Below, one piece after another: positions 36,080 through 44,488 of a stretch of 64,000 bases of DNA (position 1 is its first letter; each line of letters starts with the position of its first letter). The position numbers and the translations under genes were made by a program. Below the pieces are notes generated by a model. It searched no databases, had not been told where the DNA came from, and saw only the letters and a list, made by a program, of their open reading frames with translations. Origin of the DNA: Sinomonas notoginsengisoli (GTDB lineage Bacteria; Actinomycetota; Actinomycetes; Actinomycetales; Micrococcaceae); contig NZ_JAIZDP010000004.1 in NCBI RefSeq assembly GCF_021554725.1, positions 124,001 to 188,000 on the forward strand, in the 5' to 3' direction.

Positions 36080-37131
36080 TGGAGTACCTCCGGATTCACG
36101 ATGTTCCGGGGCGTCTGCCCGGCGACAGCGTCCATCACGTTCTCTGCCGTGCGGCGCTTGAGCTCTTCCTGTGACTCTTCGCTGTACCAGGCGGCGTGCG
36201 GGGTGAGGACCACGTTGTCAAGTCCCAAGAGCCTGGCGCCGGGTGGAAGGGGCTCTTCCTCGAACACGTCGAGCCCGGCACCGCGGATAGTGCCCGACTG
36301 GAGCGCCTCGACGAGGGCTTCCGTGTCTACGACGCCGCCGCGGCAGGTGTTGATCAGCAAGGCTCCGGCCTTCAACCGTGCCAGCACGTCGGCGTCGATG
36401 AGATGGTGCGTGTGCCGGTTGAGGGGGACATGCAGGGAGAGCACGTCGGCGCGGCTGATGAGCTCGTCGAACCCCACGACCTCCGTTCCATCCGGGCTGA
36501 CGGTGCCGGGAGTGTGGAGGGGGTCGAACCCAATGGTGCTGTAGCCGACCCCCCTCGCCTTCCGTGCGGTGGCCGCGCCGATCAGGCCTAGCCCGACCAC
36601 CCCGAAGACCCTTCCTGAAAGGCGATGCAGGGGCTGGGCTGGCGCGAGGGAGCAGTCGCCCCGTCGCACCGCGCGATCGAGCATGGCCACTCCGCGGGCC
36701 AGGGTCATCGTCAAGGCGAGCGCGTGGTCGCTGACGTCCTCCGTGCCGTAGTCCGGGACGTTGCAGACGGCCACGCCGAACTCGGTTGCGGCGTCCACGT
36801 CCACGTTGTCCACGCCGACTCCGTAGCGTCCCACGGCCTTCAATCCGGGCAGAGCCTCAAAGACCTTCCGCGTGACGGGAGCGTACTGGACGAGGATCCC
36901 GCGGGCATCGGCCGCCGCACGGATAACGTCTTCCTCCGTCCGGCAGTCAGCCCGGACCAATTCCATTCCCCTCGATCTGGCCACGGCCTCTTCCTCGGCG
37001 AGGCACTCTTGGTCCCAGTCGGTGACGACGATGCGCATTGAAGCGCCGGATGATTCACCGCCGGTGTCAGTTGCGTCCTCGCGCAGGGGCGCGGCGACGT
37101 CGGCAGCGTGCGTGCCTGAAGGCGATGTCAC
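36076..37131 (-). CDS. D-isomer-specific 2-hydroxyacid dehydrogenase
   Basis: A 351-residue NAD-dependent dehydrogenase of the SerA/CtBP group. VGRYGVGVDNVDVDAATEFG, the Rossmann GVVGLGLIGAATARKA, the catalytic Arg in NTCRGGVVDT, the Glu of DVFEEEPLP and the His of LTPHAAWYS are all present. It lacks the ACT and intervening domains of full SerA. The substrate is unknown; reduction of a 2-keto sugar acid or glyoxylate-like acid fits the operon. The GTG start overlaps the transporter stop; ATG at 37038 would remove an atypical 31-residue leader but has no ribosome site. Confidence 0.83.
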   Translation of the reverse strand: MTSPSGTHAADVAAPLREDATDTGGESSGASMRIVVTDWDQECLAEEEAVARSRGMELVRADCRTEEDVIRAAADARGILVQYAPVTRKVFEALPGLKAVGRYGVGVDNVDVDAATEFGVAVCNVPDYGTEDVSDHALALTMTLARGVAMLDRAVRRGDCSLAPAQPLHRLSGRVFGVVGLGLIGAATARKARGVGYSTIGFDPLHTPGTVSPDGTEVVGFDELISRADVLSLHVPLNRHTHHLIDADVLARLKAGALLINTCRGGVVDTEALVEALQSGTIRGAGLDVFEEEPLPPGARLLGLDNVVLTPHAAWYSEESQEELKRRTAENVMDAVAGQTPRNIVNPEVLQ

Positions 37132-38534
37132 AGGTCACCCTCCGTCGCCGGGGCCGGCTGCCGCTGCGTCTGCTCTTGGTCAACGTAGCCGTACACCTCG
37201 GGGAGGATGTACGTCGCGGCTAGGAACCCGGTCAGGGACAGCAGGGCCACCAATGCGGTGGCCAGCGGGACGCCGAGTGCGGTGAACATGATGGGGAAGA
37301 AGAAGATCGTGACGAACGATGCGAGCTTCACGAAGATGTAGCCGAACCCCGAAGCGGTCGCGCGGTAGCGTGACGGGGCGACCATGGAGGCGATCGTCAT
37401 GCCGTTGGACGCATCCCAGTAGTGGCCGAACATCAGACCGGCTGCCGCGAGGGGGACCAGTGGCTTCCAGTCCACCTGCAGGAAGATGGCCGCAAGGATG
37501 AGGGAGACGAACGCCAGGCCGTAACCCACACGGGCGACGCCCTTGTGCCCGATCTTCGGAGTGGCCAGCGGTGCCGTGAAGCCGCCGATCGTTGCGATGA
37601 CGTAAATCCCAGCGGTAAGGAAGTTGGTCGCCGTAATACCGGACACGCCGGTGAGGATGAGGATGGTGGGCAGGTAGAACCCGAAGGCAGAGAATTCGGC
37701 GCCCTGCATGGCGTTGGAGATCCAAGCGAAAATGGTTGCCCGGCGGCGCGTGCGGTCGGCCCAAATGCTGGAAAGGAAGTCCCGGGTGCGGGGACGGTCG
37801 ATCGCATAGTCCTGATTGGGGAGCATGTCGAGGTCGTCATTGAACATCTCGCGCGAGACCTTCTTGGCCTGCGCGAACTTCCCGCGCTGGATCAGGGCGA
37901 GGGCGGTGTCGGGAACGTCGAGGCGCATGACCAGCAAGGCAAGAGCAGGAACGGCCCCTAGCGCCAGTCCGAGCCTCCACAGCAGGGCTTGGTCCATGCC
38001 CGTCATGTAGAGGATGGTGATCACCACGATGGCGACGATCTCCCCGACACCGAACATCATCTGCCACCGGTTGCCCATCACTTCGCGCTTGCCCCTGGGC
38101 ATGCTCTCCATGATGTACGCGTAACCGGTGGAGATGTCGCTCCCGAGCGGGAAGCCAAGCAGGAACCGGATGATGACCAACTGCCACATATCGGTGGCGA
38201 AGCCCTGAGCAGCGGCAAGCACGATAAAGGCGACCATGGTGGCTAGGAACACCTTCCGCCTGCCGAAGCGGTCCGCGATCCAGCCTCCGAAGAATGCACC
38301 TAGGAGCGCTCCGGCCTGGACTGCGCCCGAGGCCAGGCCCAGCATGGCCGGGCTGGGGTGCAGGTCCTTGCTCACGAAAATCAGGAGGAAGGAAATCGAG
38401 TAGAGATCCCAGGCCTCTATCAGGATGGTGGAAATCATCAGCCACCCCGCACGCCGCCCGTCGCCTGTTCCTTCCTGGTTCAGCACATGCTCGGCGGCCC
38501 GGTCGCTGAGGCTCAGCAGTTCTTTCTGGTCCAT
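37128..38534 (-). CDS. MFS transporter, sugar-acid or organic-acid:H+ symporter
   Basis: A 468-residue major facilitator with 12 membrane segments and a central cytosolic loop. GGWIADRFGRRKVFLATM is the loop 2-3 signature, and LGFPLGSDISTGYAYIMESM resembles the aromatic/organic-acid and sialate symporter branches. It is the first gene of the leftward catabolic operon and so very likely imports the sugar acid. ATG at 38534 has AAGGAG 8 nt upstream; the long open frame further up is not coding. The transcript has a leader of about 65 nt that contains the operator pair. Confidence 0.86.
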   Translation of the reverse strand: MDQKELLSLSDRAAEHVLNQEGTGDGRRAGWLMISTILIEAWDLYSISFLLIFVSKDLHPSPAMLGLASGAVQAGALLGAFFGGWIADRFGRRKVFLATMVAFIVLAAAQGFATDMWQLVIIRFLLGFPLGSDISTGYAYIMESMPRGKREVMGNRWQMMFGVGEIVAIVVITILYMTGMDQALLWRLGLALGAVPALALLVMRLDVPDTALALIQRGKFAQAKKVSREMFNDDLDMLPNQDYAIDRPRTRDFLSSIWADRTRRRATIFAWISNAMQGAEFSAFGFYLPTILILTGVSGITATNFLTAGIYVIATIGGFTAPLATPKIGHKGVARVGYGLAFVSLILAAIFLQVDWKPLVPLAAAGLMFGHYWDASNGMTIASMVAPSRYRATASGFGYIFVKLASFVTIFFFPIMFTALGVPLATALVALLSLTGFLAATYILPEVYGYVDQEQTQRQPAPATEGDL

Positions 38535-38560
38535 TACGGCTCCTTCGCCGATCAATTGCG

Positions 38561-38595
38561 TTCCGTTTGACGGAATGGCATTCGATATGTTGGAA
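38561..38595. promoter_or_regulatory. Two phased 15-bp operator boxes
   Basis: TTCCGTTTGACGGAA (38561-38575, perfect 6-bp arms around TTG) and TTCGATATGTTGGAA (38581-38595, TTC-N9-GAA) have the same outline and start exactly 20 bp apart, two helical turns. They lie between the leftward promoter and the transporter start, so bound protein could block transcription or act on both divergent genes. The IclR regulator encoded next door is the natural candidate; that link is inference. Confidence 0.6.
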
Positions 38596-38606
38596 TCGTA
38601 TAGGAA

Positions 38607-38635
38607 ACAGTATGTAGGGTCACGGGTCGTGTCAA
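38607..38635 (-). promoter_or_regulatory. Sigma-70-type promoter of the catabolic operon
   Basis: On the minus strand TTGACA (38630-38635), a 17-bp spacer and TACTGT (38607-38612) form a near-consensus promoter. Transcription would begin near 38600, about 65 nt before the transporter ATG, upstream of the two operator boxes. It is the best -35/-10 pair I see in the window. Confidence 0.75.
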
Positions 38636-38690
38636 ATGCCCGATTCCGGCAGAGAGCGGCCTCCACCGCGTGAAGGGAAGAAGCAGACCG

Positions 38691-39443
38691 ATGACTTCGA
38701 TGAGCTCCGGCGAAGGGGCTGCTTCGAGGAAACTCCTCAGAGTCCTCGAAGCACTCGGGAGCGCCGAAGGCCCCTTGCGCCTGGCGTCTCTGGCGGCGGA
38801 AACGGGTATGGCCAAGTCCACTGCGCATCGCCTGCTGGCCGTACTGGTCGCGGAAGGGTGGGCGGCTAGCCGCGAGGGCTCCTATGAGCTGGGGCCCCGG
38901 GCCAGGGCTGTTGCTGCAGCAGCGATACGCGACCCGGTCAACGCCAGCGTGGACGCAGTCCTTCAGGGCTTGTCCACGGAAGTCTCCCAGACGGTGCATC
39001 TGGGGCTGGCAGCAGGCGATCACTTCATCTACACCCACAAAGTGGAGGGCCCGCAGGGCTTCGGCATCGCCTCACACGTCGGAATGAAACAGCTCCTGCA
39101 CAGCACTGCGATCGGCAAATGCATTCTTGCGGGAGTGGGCGACGCGGAGCTGGCGGACCTAGTCCGGCGCACAGGCTTGCCTGCCCGAACGACTCGCACA
39201 CACGACACCCTCGACGCCTTGCTGGCCGATCTCGCCGGCGTGAGGGAAAGGGGCTTCGCATTGGACGACGAGGAAAACGAAGACAACATCCGCTGCGTCG
39301 CCGTGCCCGTCCGCATCAATGCCAAAACCATTGGCGCCATCAGCATCTCAACAGTCACGCTGCTCACCGATCTCGACACCGTTGTCGGCTTCGTACCCGC
39401 CATGAACAAGGCAGCCGCCCGGGTACAAGGGCTTCTGACGTGA
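38691..39443 (+). CDS. IclR-family transcriptional regulator
   Basis: A 250-residue regulator with an N-terminal winged helix (residues 13-70, including LASLAAETGMAKSTAHRLLA) and a C-terminal effector domain with GMKQLLHSTAIGKCILA and the tail VVGFVPAMNKAAARVQ. IclR proteins usually sense a pathway acid. ATG at 38691 is chosen over GTG at 38670 because AAGGGAAG lies about 10 nt upstream and the HTH then begins at the usual distance. It is divergent from the nine-gene operon and followed by the kinase and aldolase genes, and so probably controls both arms. Confidence 0.87.
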   Translation: MTSMSSGEGAASRKLLRVLEALGSAEGPLRLASLAAETGMAKSTAHRLLAVLVAEGWAASREGSYELGPRARAVAAAAIRDPVNASVDAVLQGLSTEVSQTVHLGLAAGDHFIYTHKVEGPQGFGIASHVGMKQLLHSTAIGKCILAGVGDAELADLVRRTGLPARTTRTHDTLDALLADLAGVRERGFALDDEENEDNIRCVAVPVRINAKTIGAISISTVTLLTDLDTVVGFVPAMNKAAARVQGLLT

Positions 39444-39553
39444 GTGTGGTGGCCAGCCGCGTCCTCGTGGCGGGCCAGACCCTGCTTGCCCACGGCACGC
39501 TCGTGGACATCACCCCCGAGTGGGGTCTCAGTCGCGAGCAGATCAAAGGATAG
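39440..39553 (+). CDS. Possible 37-residue small ORF between IclR and kinase genes
   Basis: A 37-residue frame starting with GTG that overlaps the IclR stop by 4 bp (GTGA) and ends 6 bp before the kinase start. It has no recognisable domain or membrane helix. The overlap geometry is like that of real genes in this window, but the space may simply be the remains of a longer lost gene. I would not rely on it being expressed. Confidence 0.3.
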   Translation: MSVVASRVLVAGQTLLAHGTLVDITPEWGLSREQIKG

Positions 39554-39559
39554 GGAGCC

Positions 39560-40498
39560 ATGCCGCACACCTCGAATCCACGCCTGATCACCATCGGCGA
39601 AACGATGATGATGGTGACTCCTGCGCGTGCGGAGTCCCTGGCAACGGCCGAAGACGTTCGCCTCCACCCCGGTGGCGCGGAATCGAACGTCGCCTGCCAC
39701 ACTGCGCACCTGGGAATCCCCTCAGCATGGGTCAGCGCCGTCGGCGACGACGTCCTCGGACGCCGGATTGTCCGGTCGGTCGAGGAGCGCGGCGTCGACA
39801 CCCGGTGGGTGACGTCAGACCCAGATGCCCCCACCGGGGTCTATTTCAAGGACCCGGGCCACGGAGTCCTGTACTACCGGCGTGGGTCTGCCGCGTCCCG
39901 GATGAGCCCCGCCACCCTCGCGAGCGTTCCGCTCGAGGATGCCGAGATCGTGCACCTCTCGGGCATCACGCCTGCGTTGTCCGCGACCTGCGCGGCGCTG
40001 GTCGACGCCGTGTTCGAGCAGGTCGCCGCCAGCGACGCCACGGTGACCTTCGACGTCAACTACCGCCCCTCCCTGTGGCCCGAGGGTACGGCCTCCGACG
40101 TCCTGCGCCAGCTGGCCAACCGGGCGGACGTCGTCCTCGTGGGCCTCGATGAAGCGCAGGCCCTGTGGGGCTGCGGGACGCCGGAGGACGGGCGGGCCCT
40201 CCTGGCGGAACCCGACAGGGTTGTGGTCAAGGACGGTGAGGTCGGCGCTACAGAGCTGAGCAGCACCGGAACCGTATTCGAGCCGGCGATCCCCACCGAG
40301 GTCCTGGAGGCGGTGGGTGCCGGCGACGCGTTCGCCGCGGCCTACCTCGCAGCCGACCTGAACGGCGCGAGCGCCTCTGATCGGCTCCGTGCCGGCCACG
40401 AGCGGGCGAGGCTGGTCCTGCTCTCGATGAGCGACTTCGTCGCAGATCCCCCTCCCGCCGCCGCCACGTCCACTGAGCTCACACACTCCACCGATTGA
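39560..40498 (+). CDS. kdgK: PfkB-family sugar-acid kinase (KDG kinase-like)
   Basis: A 312-residue ribokinase-fold kinase. GGAESNVACHTAHLG is the first PfkB motif, HLSGITPALS and FDVNYRPSLW resemble 2-keto-3-deoxygluconate kinases, and AVGAGDAFAAAYLAADL holds the catalytic Asp and anion hole. Phosphorylation of a 2-keto-3-deoxy acid would supply the aldolase encoded next. GGGAGCC precedes the ATG. The IclR gene lies upstream and the aldolase 16 bp downstream. Confidence 0.85.
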   Translation: MPHTSNPRLITIGETMMMVTPARAESLATAEDVRLHPGGAESNVACHTAHLGIPSAWVSAVGDDVLGRRIVRSVEERGVDTRWVTSDPDAPTGVYFKDPGHGVLYYRRGSAASRMSPATLASVPLEDAEIVHLSGITPALSATCAALVDAVFEQVAASDATVTFDVNYRPSLWPEGTASDVLRQLANRADVVLVGLDEAQALWGCGTPEDGRALLAEPDRVVVKDGEVGATELSSTGTVFEPAIPTEVLEAVGAGDAFAAAYLAADLNGASASDRLRAGHERARLVLLSMSDFVADPPPAAATSTELTHSTD

Positions 40499-40514
40499 AA
40501 GGACCGGTCTTGCG

Positions 40515-41147
40515 ATGATCGACAACTCAGAGTTCAGCAGCATCTTCGGCGCCGCCCCGCTCATGGCGATCCTCCGCGGCATCGGAGCGGAGAGGAGCCT
40601 CGCCGTCTCAACGACTGCCTGGGATCTCGGCATCGACGTGGTCGAGCTGCCCATCCAGACCCCGAACGACCTCGAGGCCCTGCGCGTCGTCGCAGCCGCC
40701 GGGCGCGAGAGGGGCAAGGTCGTGGGCGCAGGCACCGTCGTCTCCGTCGAGCACGTTAAGCATGCCATCGACGCGGGCGCCCACTTCACCGTGAGCCCCG
40801 GATTCGACCTCGAGGTCGTTCGGGCCTCCTCGGAGGCCGGGCTGCCACCGCTTCCCGGGGTGGCCACGCCGAGCGAAGTCCAGATCGCGCTCAAGGAAGG
40901 CCTGACCTGGCTCAAGGCCTTTCCCGCATCCGTGCTCGGCACCGAATGGATCAAGGCGATGAAGGGCCCCTTCCCCGCGGCCAAGTTCGTCACCACGGGC
41001 GGGATGCATGCCGGGAACGCGGAGGATTTCCTCGCCGCAGGCGCACGAGTGGTCGCCGTCGGATCCGCCCTGGAGGACCCGGCCCAGCTCCCCAGGCTCG
41101 CGGCACTGCTCGGTGCCTTCGTCCAGACTGCGCAGTCGGGGCGGTAG
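40515..41147 (+). CDS. eda: KDPG/KHG aldolase
   Basis: A 210-residue class I aldolase of the Entner-Doudoroff type. The Schiff-base residue is Lys134 in WLKAFPAS, the acid/base Glu is in VVELPIQTP (about residue 44), and GAGTVVSVEHVKHAIDAGA and the phosphate loop TTGGMHAGN are typical. It would cleave 2-keto-3-deoxy-6-phosphogluconate (or the galactonate) to pyruvate and glyceraldehyde-3-phosphate. AAAGGA lies before the ATG. It closes the rightward arm of the sugar-acid island. Confidence 0.9.
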   Translation: MIDNSEFSSIFGAAPLMAILRGIGAERSLAVSTTAWDLGIDVVELPIQTPNDLEALRVVAAAGRERGKVVGAGTVVSVEHVKHAIDAGAHFTVSPGFDLEVVRASSEAGLPPLPGVATPSEVQIALKEGLTWLKAFPASVLGTEWIKAMKGPFPAAKFVTTGGMHAGNAEDFLAAGARVVAVGSALEDPAQLPRLAALLGAFVQTAQSGR

Positions 41148-41289
41148 CGATGCTCTCGCAGAGCGATTTACTGGCCTTCGTGGAAGCGAAGCTGAGGTCT
41201 TGACAAGCGTGAGGGGTGGGGGCCGGCCTCACCGGTCGTGATCGCAGCCCGCGCGATCGCCCTCCTGCGCGCTACGCCGGGCAGAGGGA

Positions 41290-41664
41290 TCAGAACAGCC
41301 GGAATCGGGTGAACTCTCCCGTCGCGGCGCCGATGCTCGCCTCGACCCGTTCCACGCTGCCCGGGGTCTGGTCCGAGCGGAGCCACGCCAGAAGGGCCTC
41401 CACGTCCTCGCGCTGGCCCTCGGCCACGACCTGGACCGTCCCGTCGGGCAGGTTGCCCGCCGACCCCACGAGGCCGCGCTGCTCGGCTTCCCCGAGCGTC
41501 CAGTAGCGGAACCCGGCTCCCTGGACCATTCCGTGGACCGTGGCCTCGAGCCGTGCCTCAGGCGAATCGGCGGCGTCAGGCGAGTCGGCGGCGTCAGGCG
41601 AGTCGGCGGCGTCAGGCGAGTCGGCGGCGTCGTGCGTCTCGTGATGGCGCCGGAAGATTGACAT
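41290..41664 (-). CDS. Acylphosphatase with a repetitive N-terminal extension
   Basis: A 124-residue protein whose last 90 residues are acylphosphatase, an enzyme that hydrolyses acyl phosphates. VQGAGFRYWTLGEAEQRGLVG carries the catalytic Arg, and the Asn of SAGNLPDG the second catalytic residue. The first 35 residues (MSIFRRHHETHD, then DAADSP four times) are an acidic repeat encoded by an 18-bp tandem repeat and are absent from ordinary acylphosphatases. The gene ends near the tail of the aldolase gene on the other strand. The PAP2 gene upstream leaves a 3-bp gap, so they are likely one unit. Confidence 0.85.
   Translation of the reverse strand: MSIFRRHHETHDAADSPDAADSPDAADSPDAADSPEARLEATVHGMVQGAGFRYWTLGEAEQRGLVGSAGNLPDGTVQVVAEGQREDVEALLAWLRSDQTPGSVERVEASIGAATGEFTRFRLF
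41561..41632. repeat. Four 18-bp tandem repeats in the acylphosphatase gene
   Basis: The unit GGCGAGTCGGCGGCGTCA occurs four times in a row (41561, 41579, 41597, 41615); the first and last copies each differ by one base. Being a multiple of three, copy-number change would add or remove the hexapeptide DAADSP without breaking the frame. Confidence 0.9.
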
Positions 41665-41667
41665 GCC

Positions 41668-42375
41668 TCAAGTGTCCGCCGAGGCCCGGAAGCCTGCCAC
41701 CTCCGCAGCTGCCGCGTCCGGGCGGGCGTCGCGGAGCCGGAGCGCGTCGACCCACACGACGGCGGCGAGCACCATCGCGCTGATCGACCAGGAGGCCACA
41801 ATGTCCGTGAACCAGTGGCGGCCCAGATAGACGTCGCTCGCGGCGACCGCCCCGGCGAGCAGCACGGCACCGAGCGCCCGGGCGGCGAGTCCCCGGATGC
41901 TCTCGCGCCTCGCGTAGGCCAGATAGAGGGCCGCGAACAGCAGCGTCAGAGTGCCCGAGGCGTGCGCCGAGGGGAAGGCCGGGCCGTCGGGGCCGCCCAC
42001 GGCCCCGAACCACGCAGGCGGACGGGCACGGTCCACCCAGTGCCGCGCGCCCGTCACGAGCAGCAGGTCCGCGGCCGAGGCGCCCAGCAGCAGACCCGGC
42101 CGCCAGAGCTCACGCCTCCACACGGCCCATACCGCAGCGAGCAGAGCAGCCGCGGCCAGCAGCATGGACGGGGCTGACGCCGCACGCAGCACTTCCGCCA
42201 CAGACGTCGCAGGTGCCGCGCGGTGGGCTGCCAGCGCATCGAGGACGGGCCAGTCAAGGTCGGCAAGGCCCCAGTCTCCCGCAACCGATTCGAGGAGCCA
42301 TCCAAACAGCACGAGCCCCGCCGCGCCCAGGACAGCGGCCGCAGCGCGTCTCGTGGATGCGGAGACGTGGACCAT
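41668..42375 (-). CDS. PAP2-family membrane phosphatase
   Basis: A 235-residue phosphatidic-acid-phosphatase-type protein with about six membrane segments. The three active-site motifs are RHWVDRARP, PSAHASG (catalytic His) and DVYLGRHWFTD. Such enzymes remove phosphate from lipid phosphates or undecaprenyl pyrophosphate at the outer face of the membrane. ATG at 42375 is preferred; a GTG codon directly before it is also possible. The acylphosphatase gene follows 3 bp after the stop. Confidence 0.87.
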   Translation of the reverse strand: MVHVSASTRRAAAAVLGAAGLVLFGWLLESVAGDWGLADLDWPVLDALAAHRAAPATSVAEVLRAASAPSMLLAAAALLAAVWAVWRRELWRPGLLLGASAADLLLVTGARHWVDRARPPAWFGAVGGPDGPAFPSAHASGTLTLLFAALYLAYARRESIRGLAARALGAVLLAGAVAASDVYLGRHWFTDIVASWSISAMVLAAVVWVDALRLRDARPDAAAAEVAGFRASADT

Positions 42376-42498
42376 CACTCCAGTGTCGCCGCGGCCCGTT
42401 GGAGGATCCCGGGAGAAACCTCGGCGCTAGCTGGGAATCGCTGGGGAGGGGCTTCCCCGCCTGTTTCGGATGTCGGTGCCCGGCGGTAGCGTGTCGGC

Positions 42499-44451
42499 AT
42501 GAGCCCGCTCCCCCAGCCGTCCCTGCAGCCCTCCCTGCACAGGCAGCACGTGGCCGTGGCCGCTCCGTCGCAGCTCTGGCTCAGCCCAGAGGGCCGCCTT
42601 GCGCCGGATCCCGCCGGGCTCACGGGCGTGTTCCACGCGGACACCCGGCTGCTGGACCGGGCGCTGGTGACGGTGGACGGCGGGGAGCCGCAGCCCGTGG
42701 GCGTGGTGGTCCGGGGCAACCGGATCACGGTCGAGGGCCTCGCACGGAACATCGCGGGCCCCACCTTGGACCCTGCGGTCCGGGTGGTCCAGGTCTGGAC
42801 GGTGGAGCCGGGTGCAGTGCGGCACCGGATCGAGCTCAGCACGTCCCTGCCCGAGTGTGCCTGCACGCTCGCCGTACACGTGAGTTCCGACTTTGCTCCG
42901 ATGGATGCCGTGCGCGTCGGGCGGCCTGGGGAACCTGCGGAGCCCACACACGACGCCGGGCGGCTGGTCTGGGAGCGTAACGACCAGTCGGCTGCGATCA
43001 CCCCAGCGACGCCCGGTGCGCAGCTCGTGACCTCGATCGACCGGGACTCCGACGACACGGACGGGTTCCCCTCAGGCCACCCGTCCCTCTCGTGGTCTGC
43101 GACCCTGCGGCGCGGAGAGCCCTTCCACGCGGAGTGGAGTGCCGCGCTCGAGGATGCGGGCGCCATCGTACGCGCCGCTGCGGATGCCGGCGCAGAGGAG
43201 GAGGGCCGGCCGGGTGCCGTGGGGCGTCTGCTGGCGAAGTCCCTCAACCAGCTCGCGGGACTGCGGGTCGCGACCACCCGGCTCCCGGATGCGCCGTTCC
43301 TCGCCGCCGGGGCTCCGTGGTACTTCACCCTGTTCGGGCGGGACTCGCTGTGGGCCGCGCGCCTGTTGCTGCCGCTGGACAGCGCGCTGGCCGCGGGGAC
43401 ACTGCACGCGCTCGCGGCGTATCAGGGCACGGAGCGAGCCGTGGAGTCCGCAGAGGAGCCCGGGAAGATCCCCCATGAGATCAGGGCGCGTGAGCTGGTC
43501 GTGGACAACGGGCCCGGGGGCGACCAGCTGCGCCTGCCCCCTGTCTACTACGGGACCGTGGACGCCACGGCGCTGTGGCTCTGCCTCCTCGGCGAGCTCT
43601 GGCGCACCGGCCGGGCGCCCGACGCGGTGCGACGGCTCCTGCCCGCGGCGCGGCGGGCCGCAGACTGGCTGCTGAATGCCGGCACGGGTCCGCTCGGGTT
43701 CCTCGCGTACCGCGACGAGTCGGGCCACGGCCTGAGCAACCAGGGGTGGAAGGACTCGGCGGATGCGATGCAGTTCCTCGACGGGCGGCGGGCCGAGGGC
43801 CCGATCGCGCTAGCGGAGGTGCAGGGCTATGCACACCAGGCCGCGCTCGAGGCTGCTGCGCTGTTCGAGGAACTGCGCGAGCCCGGGGGCGGGAAGGGGC
43901 TTCGGGGGCAGGCCTCGGCTCTGCGGGACTTCGCGGGCGGGCTGCAGGAGCGATTCCGCGAAGCGTACTGGGTGGACGACGCCGCCGGGCGCTTCCCTGC
44001 CATGGCGCTCGATGCCGCGGGCACTCCCCTCGATTCCCCTGGCTCCAACATGGGGCACCTCTTGGGCACCGGGCTGCTCGACGCCGACGAGGCCCGGCTC
44101 GTGGTGGACCGGCTGCTGGGTCCCGAGCTGTTCAGCGGGTTCGGGATCCGGACGCTTTCCACGGAGGCCGCCGGGTACTGGCCGCTGAGCTACCATTGCG
44201 GCTCAGTGTGGGCGCATGACACCGCGATCGCCGTGCGCGGCATGCTCGCCGAGGGGTTCCGGGCGGAGGCCGCCTCGGTGGCACGGGGGCTGGTCCGGGC
44301 ATCCGAGTCGTTCGGCAATGGGCTGCCGGAACTGTTCTCCGGGGTCGGGACTGGCGAGTCCGAGCTTGCCCTGGCCTACCCCGCCGCGTGCTGGCCGCAG
44401 GCGTGGAGCGCGGCGTCGGCGGTGGTGCTGGCGCAGGCCCTGGCCTCCTGA
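42499..44451 (+). CDS. Glycogen-debranching-like amylo-alpha-1,6-glucosidase
   Basis: A 650-residue protein with an N-terminal beta-sandwich typical of debranching enzymes (FHADTRLLDRALVTVDGGEP) and a C-terminal alpha/alpha-barrel from about residue 240. The barrel has PWYFTLFGRDSLWAARLLLP and, further on, NQGWKDSADAMQFLDGRRA and IALAEVQGYAHQA, as in bacterial amylo-alpha-1,6-glucosidase or trehalase-like hydrolases. The usual catalytic acid lies in the GRDSL and WKDS strings. It probably trims glycogen- or sugar-derived oligosaccharides. TAGCGT stands 6 nt before the ATG, indicating a leaderless transcript. Confidence 0.83.
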   Translation: MSPLPQPSLQPSLHRQHVAVAAPSQLWLSPEGRLAPDPAGLTGVFHADTRLLDRALVTVDGGEPQPVGVVVRGNRITVEGLARNIAGPTLDPAVRVVQVWTVEPGAVRHRIELSTSLPECACTLAVHVSSDFAPMDAVRVGRPGEPAEPTHDAGRLVWERNDQSAAITPATPGAQLVTSIDRDSDDTDGFPSGHPSLSWSATLRRGEPFHAEWSAALEDAGAIVRAAADAGAEEEGRPGAVGRLLAKSLNQLAGLRVATTRLPDAPFLAAGAPWYFTLFGRDSLWAARLLLPLDSALAAGTLHALAAYQGTERAVESAEEPGKIPHEIRARELVVDNGPGGDQLRLPPVYYGTVDATALWLCLLGELWRTGRAPDAVRRLLPAARRAADWLLNAGTGPLGFLAYRDESGHGLSNQGWKDSADAMQFLDGRRAEGPIALAEVQGYAHQAALEAAALFEELREPGGGKGLRGQASALRDFAGGLQERFREAYWVDDAAGRFPAMALDAAGTPLDSPGSNMGHLLGTGLLDADEARLVVDRLLGPELFSGFGIRTLSTEAAGYWPLSYHCGSVWAHDTAIAVRGMLAEGFRAEAASVARGLVRASESFGNGLPELFSGVGTGESELALAYPAACWPQAWSAASAVVLAQALAS

Positions 44452-44488
44452 CCTGCTCCCCGCCCGTATGACCGGGCCCAGGCACAGG

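Noticed and set aside
41152-41205. A 17-residue frame (MLSQSDLLAFVEAKLRS) after the aldolase gene
   Set aside because: Too short, and without a ribosome site or known family. It might be the remnant start of a lost gene, but nothing shows that it is translated.
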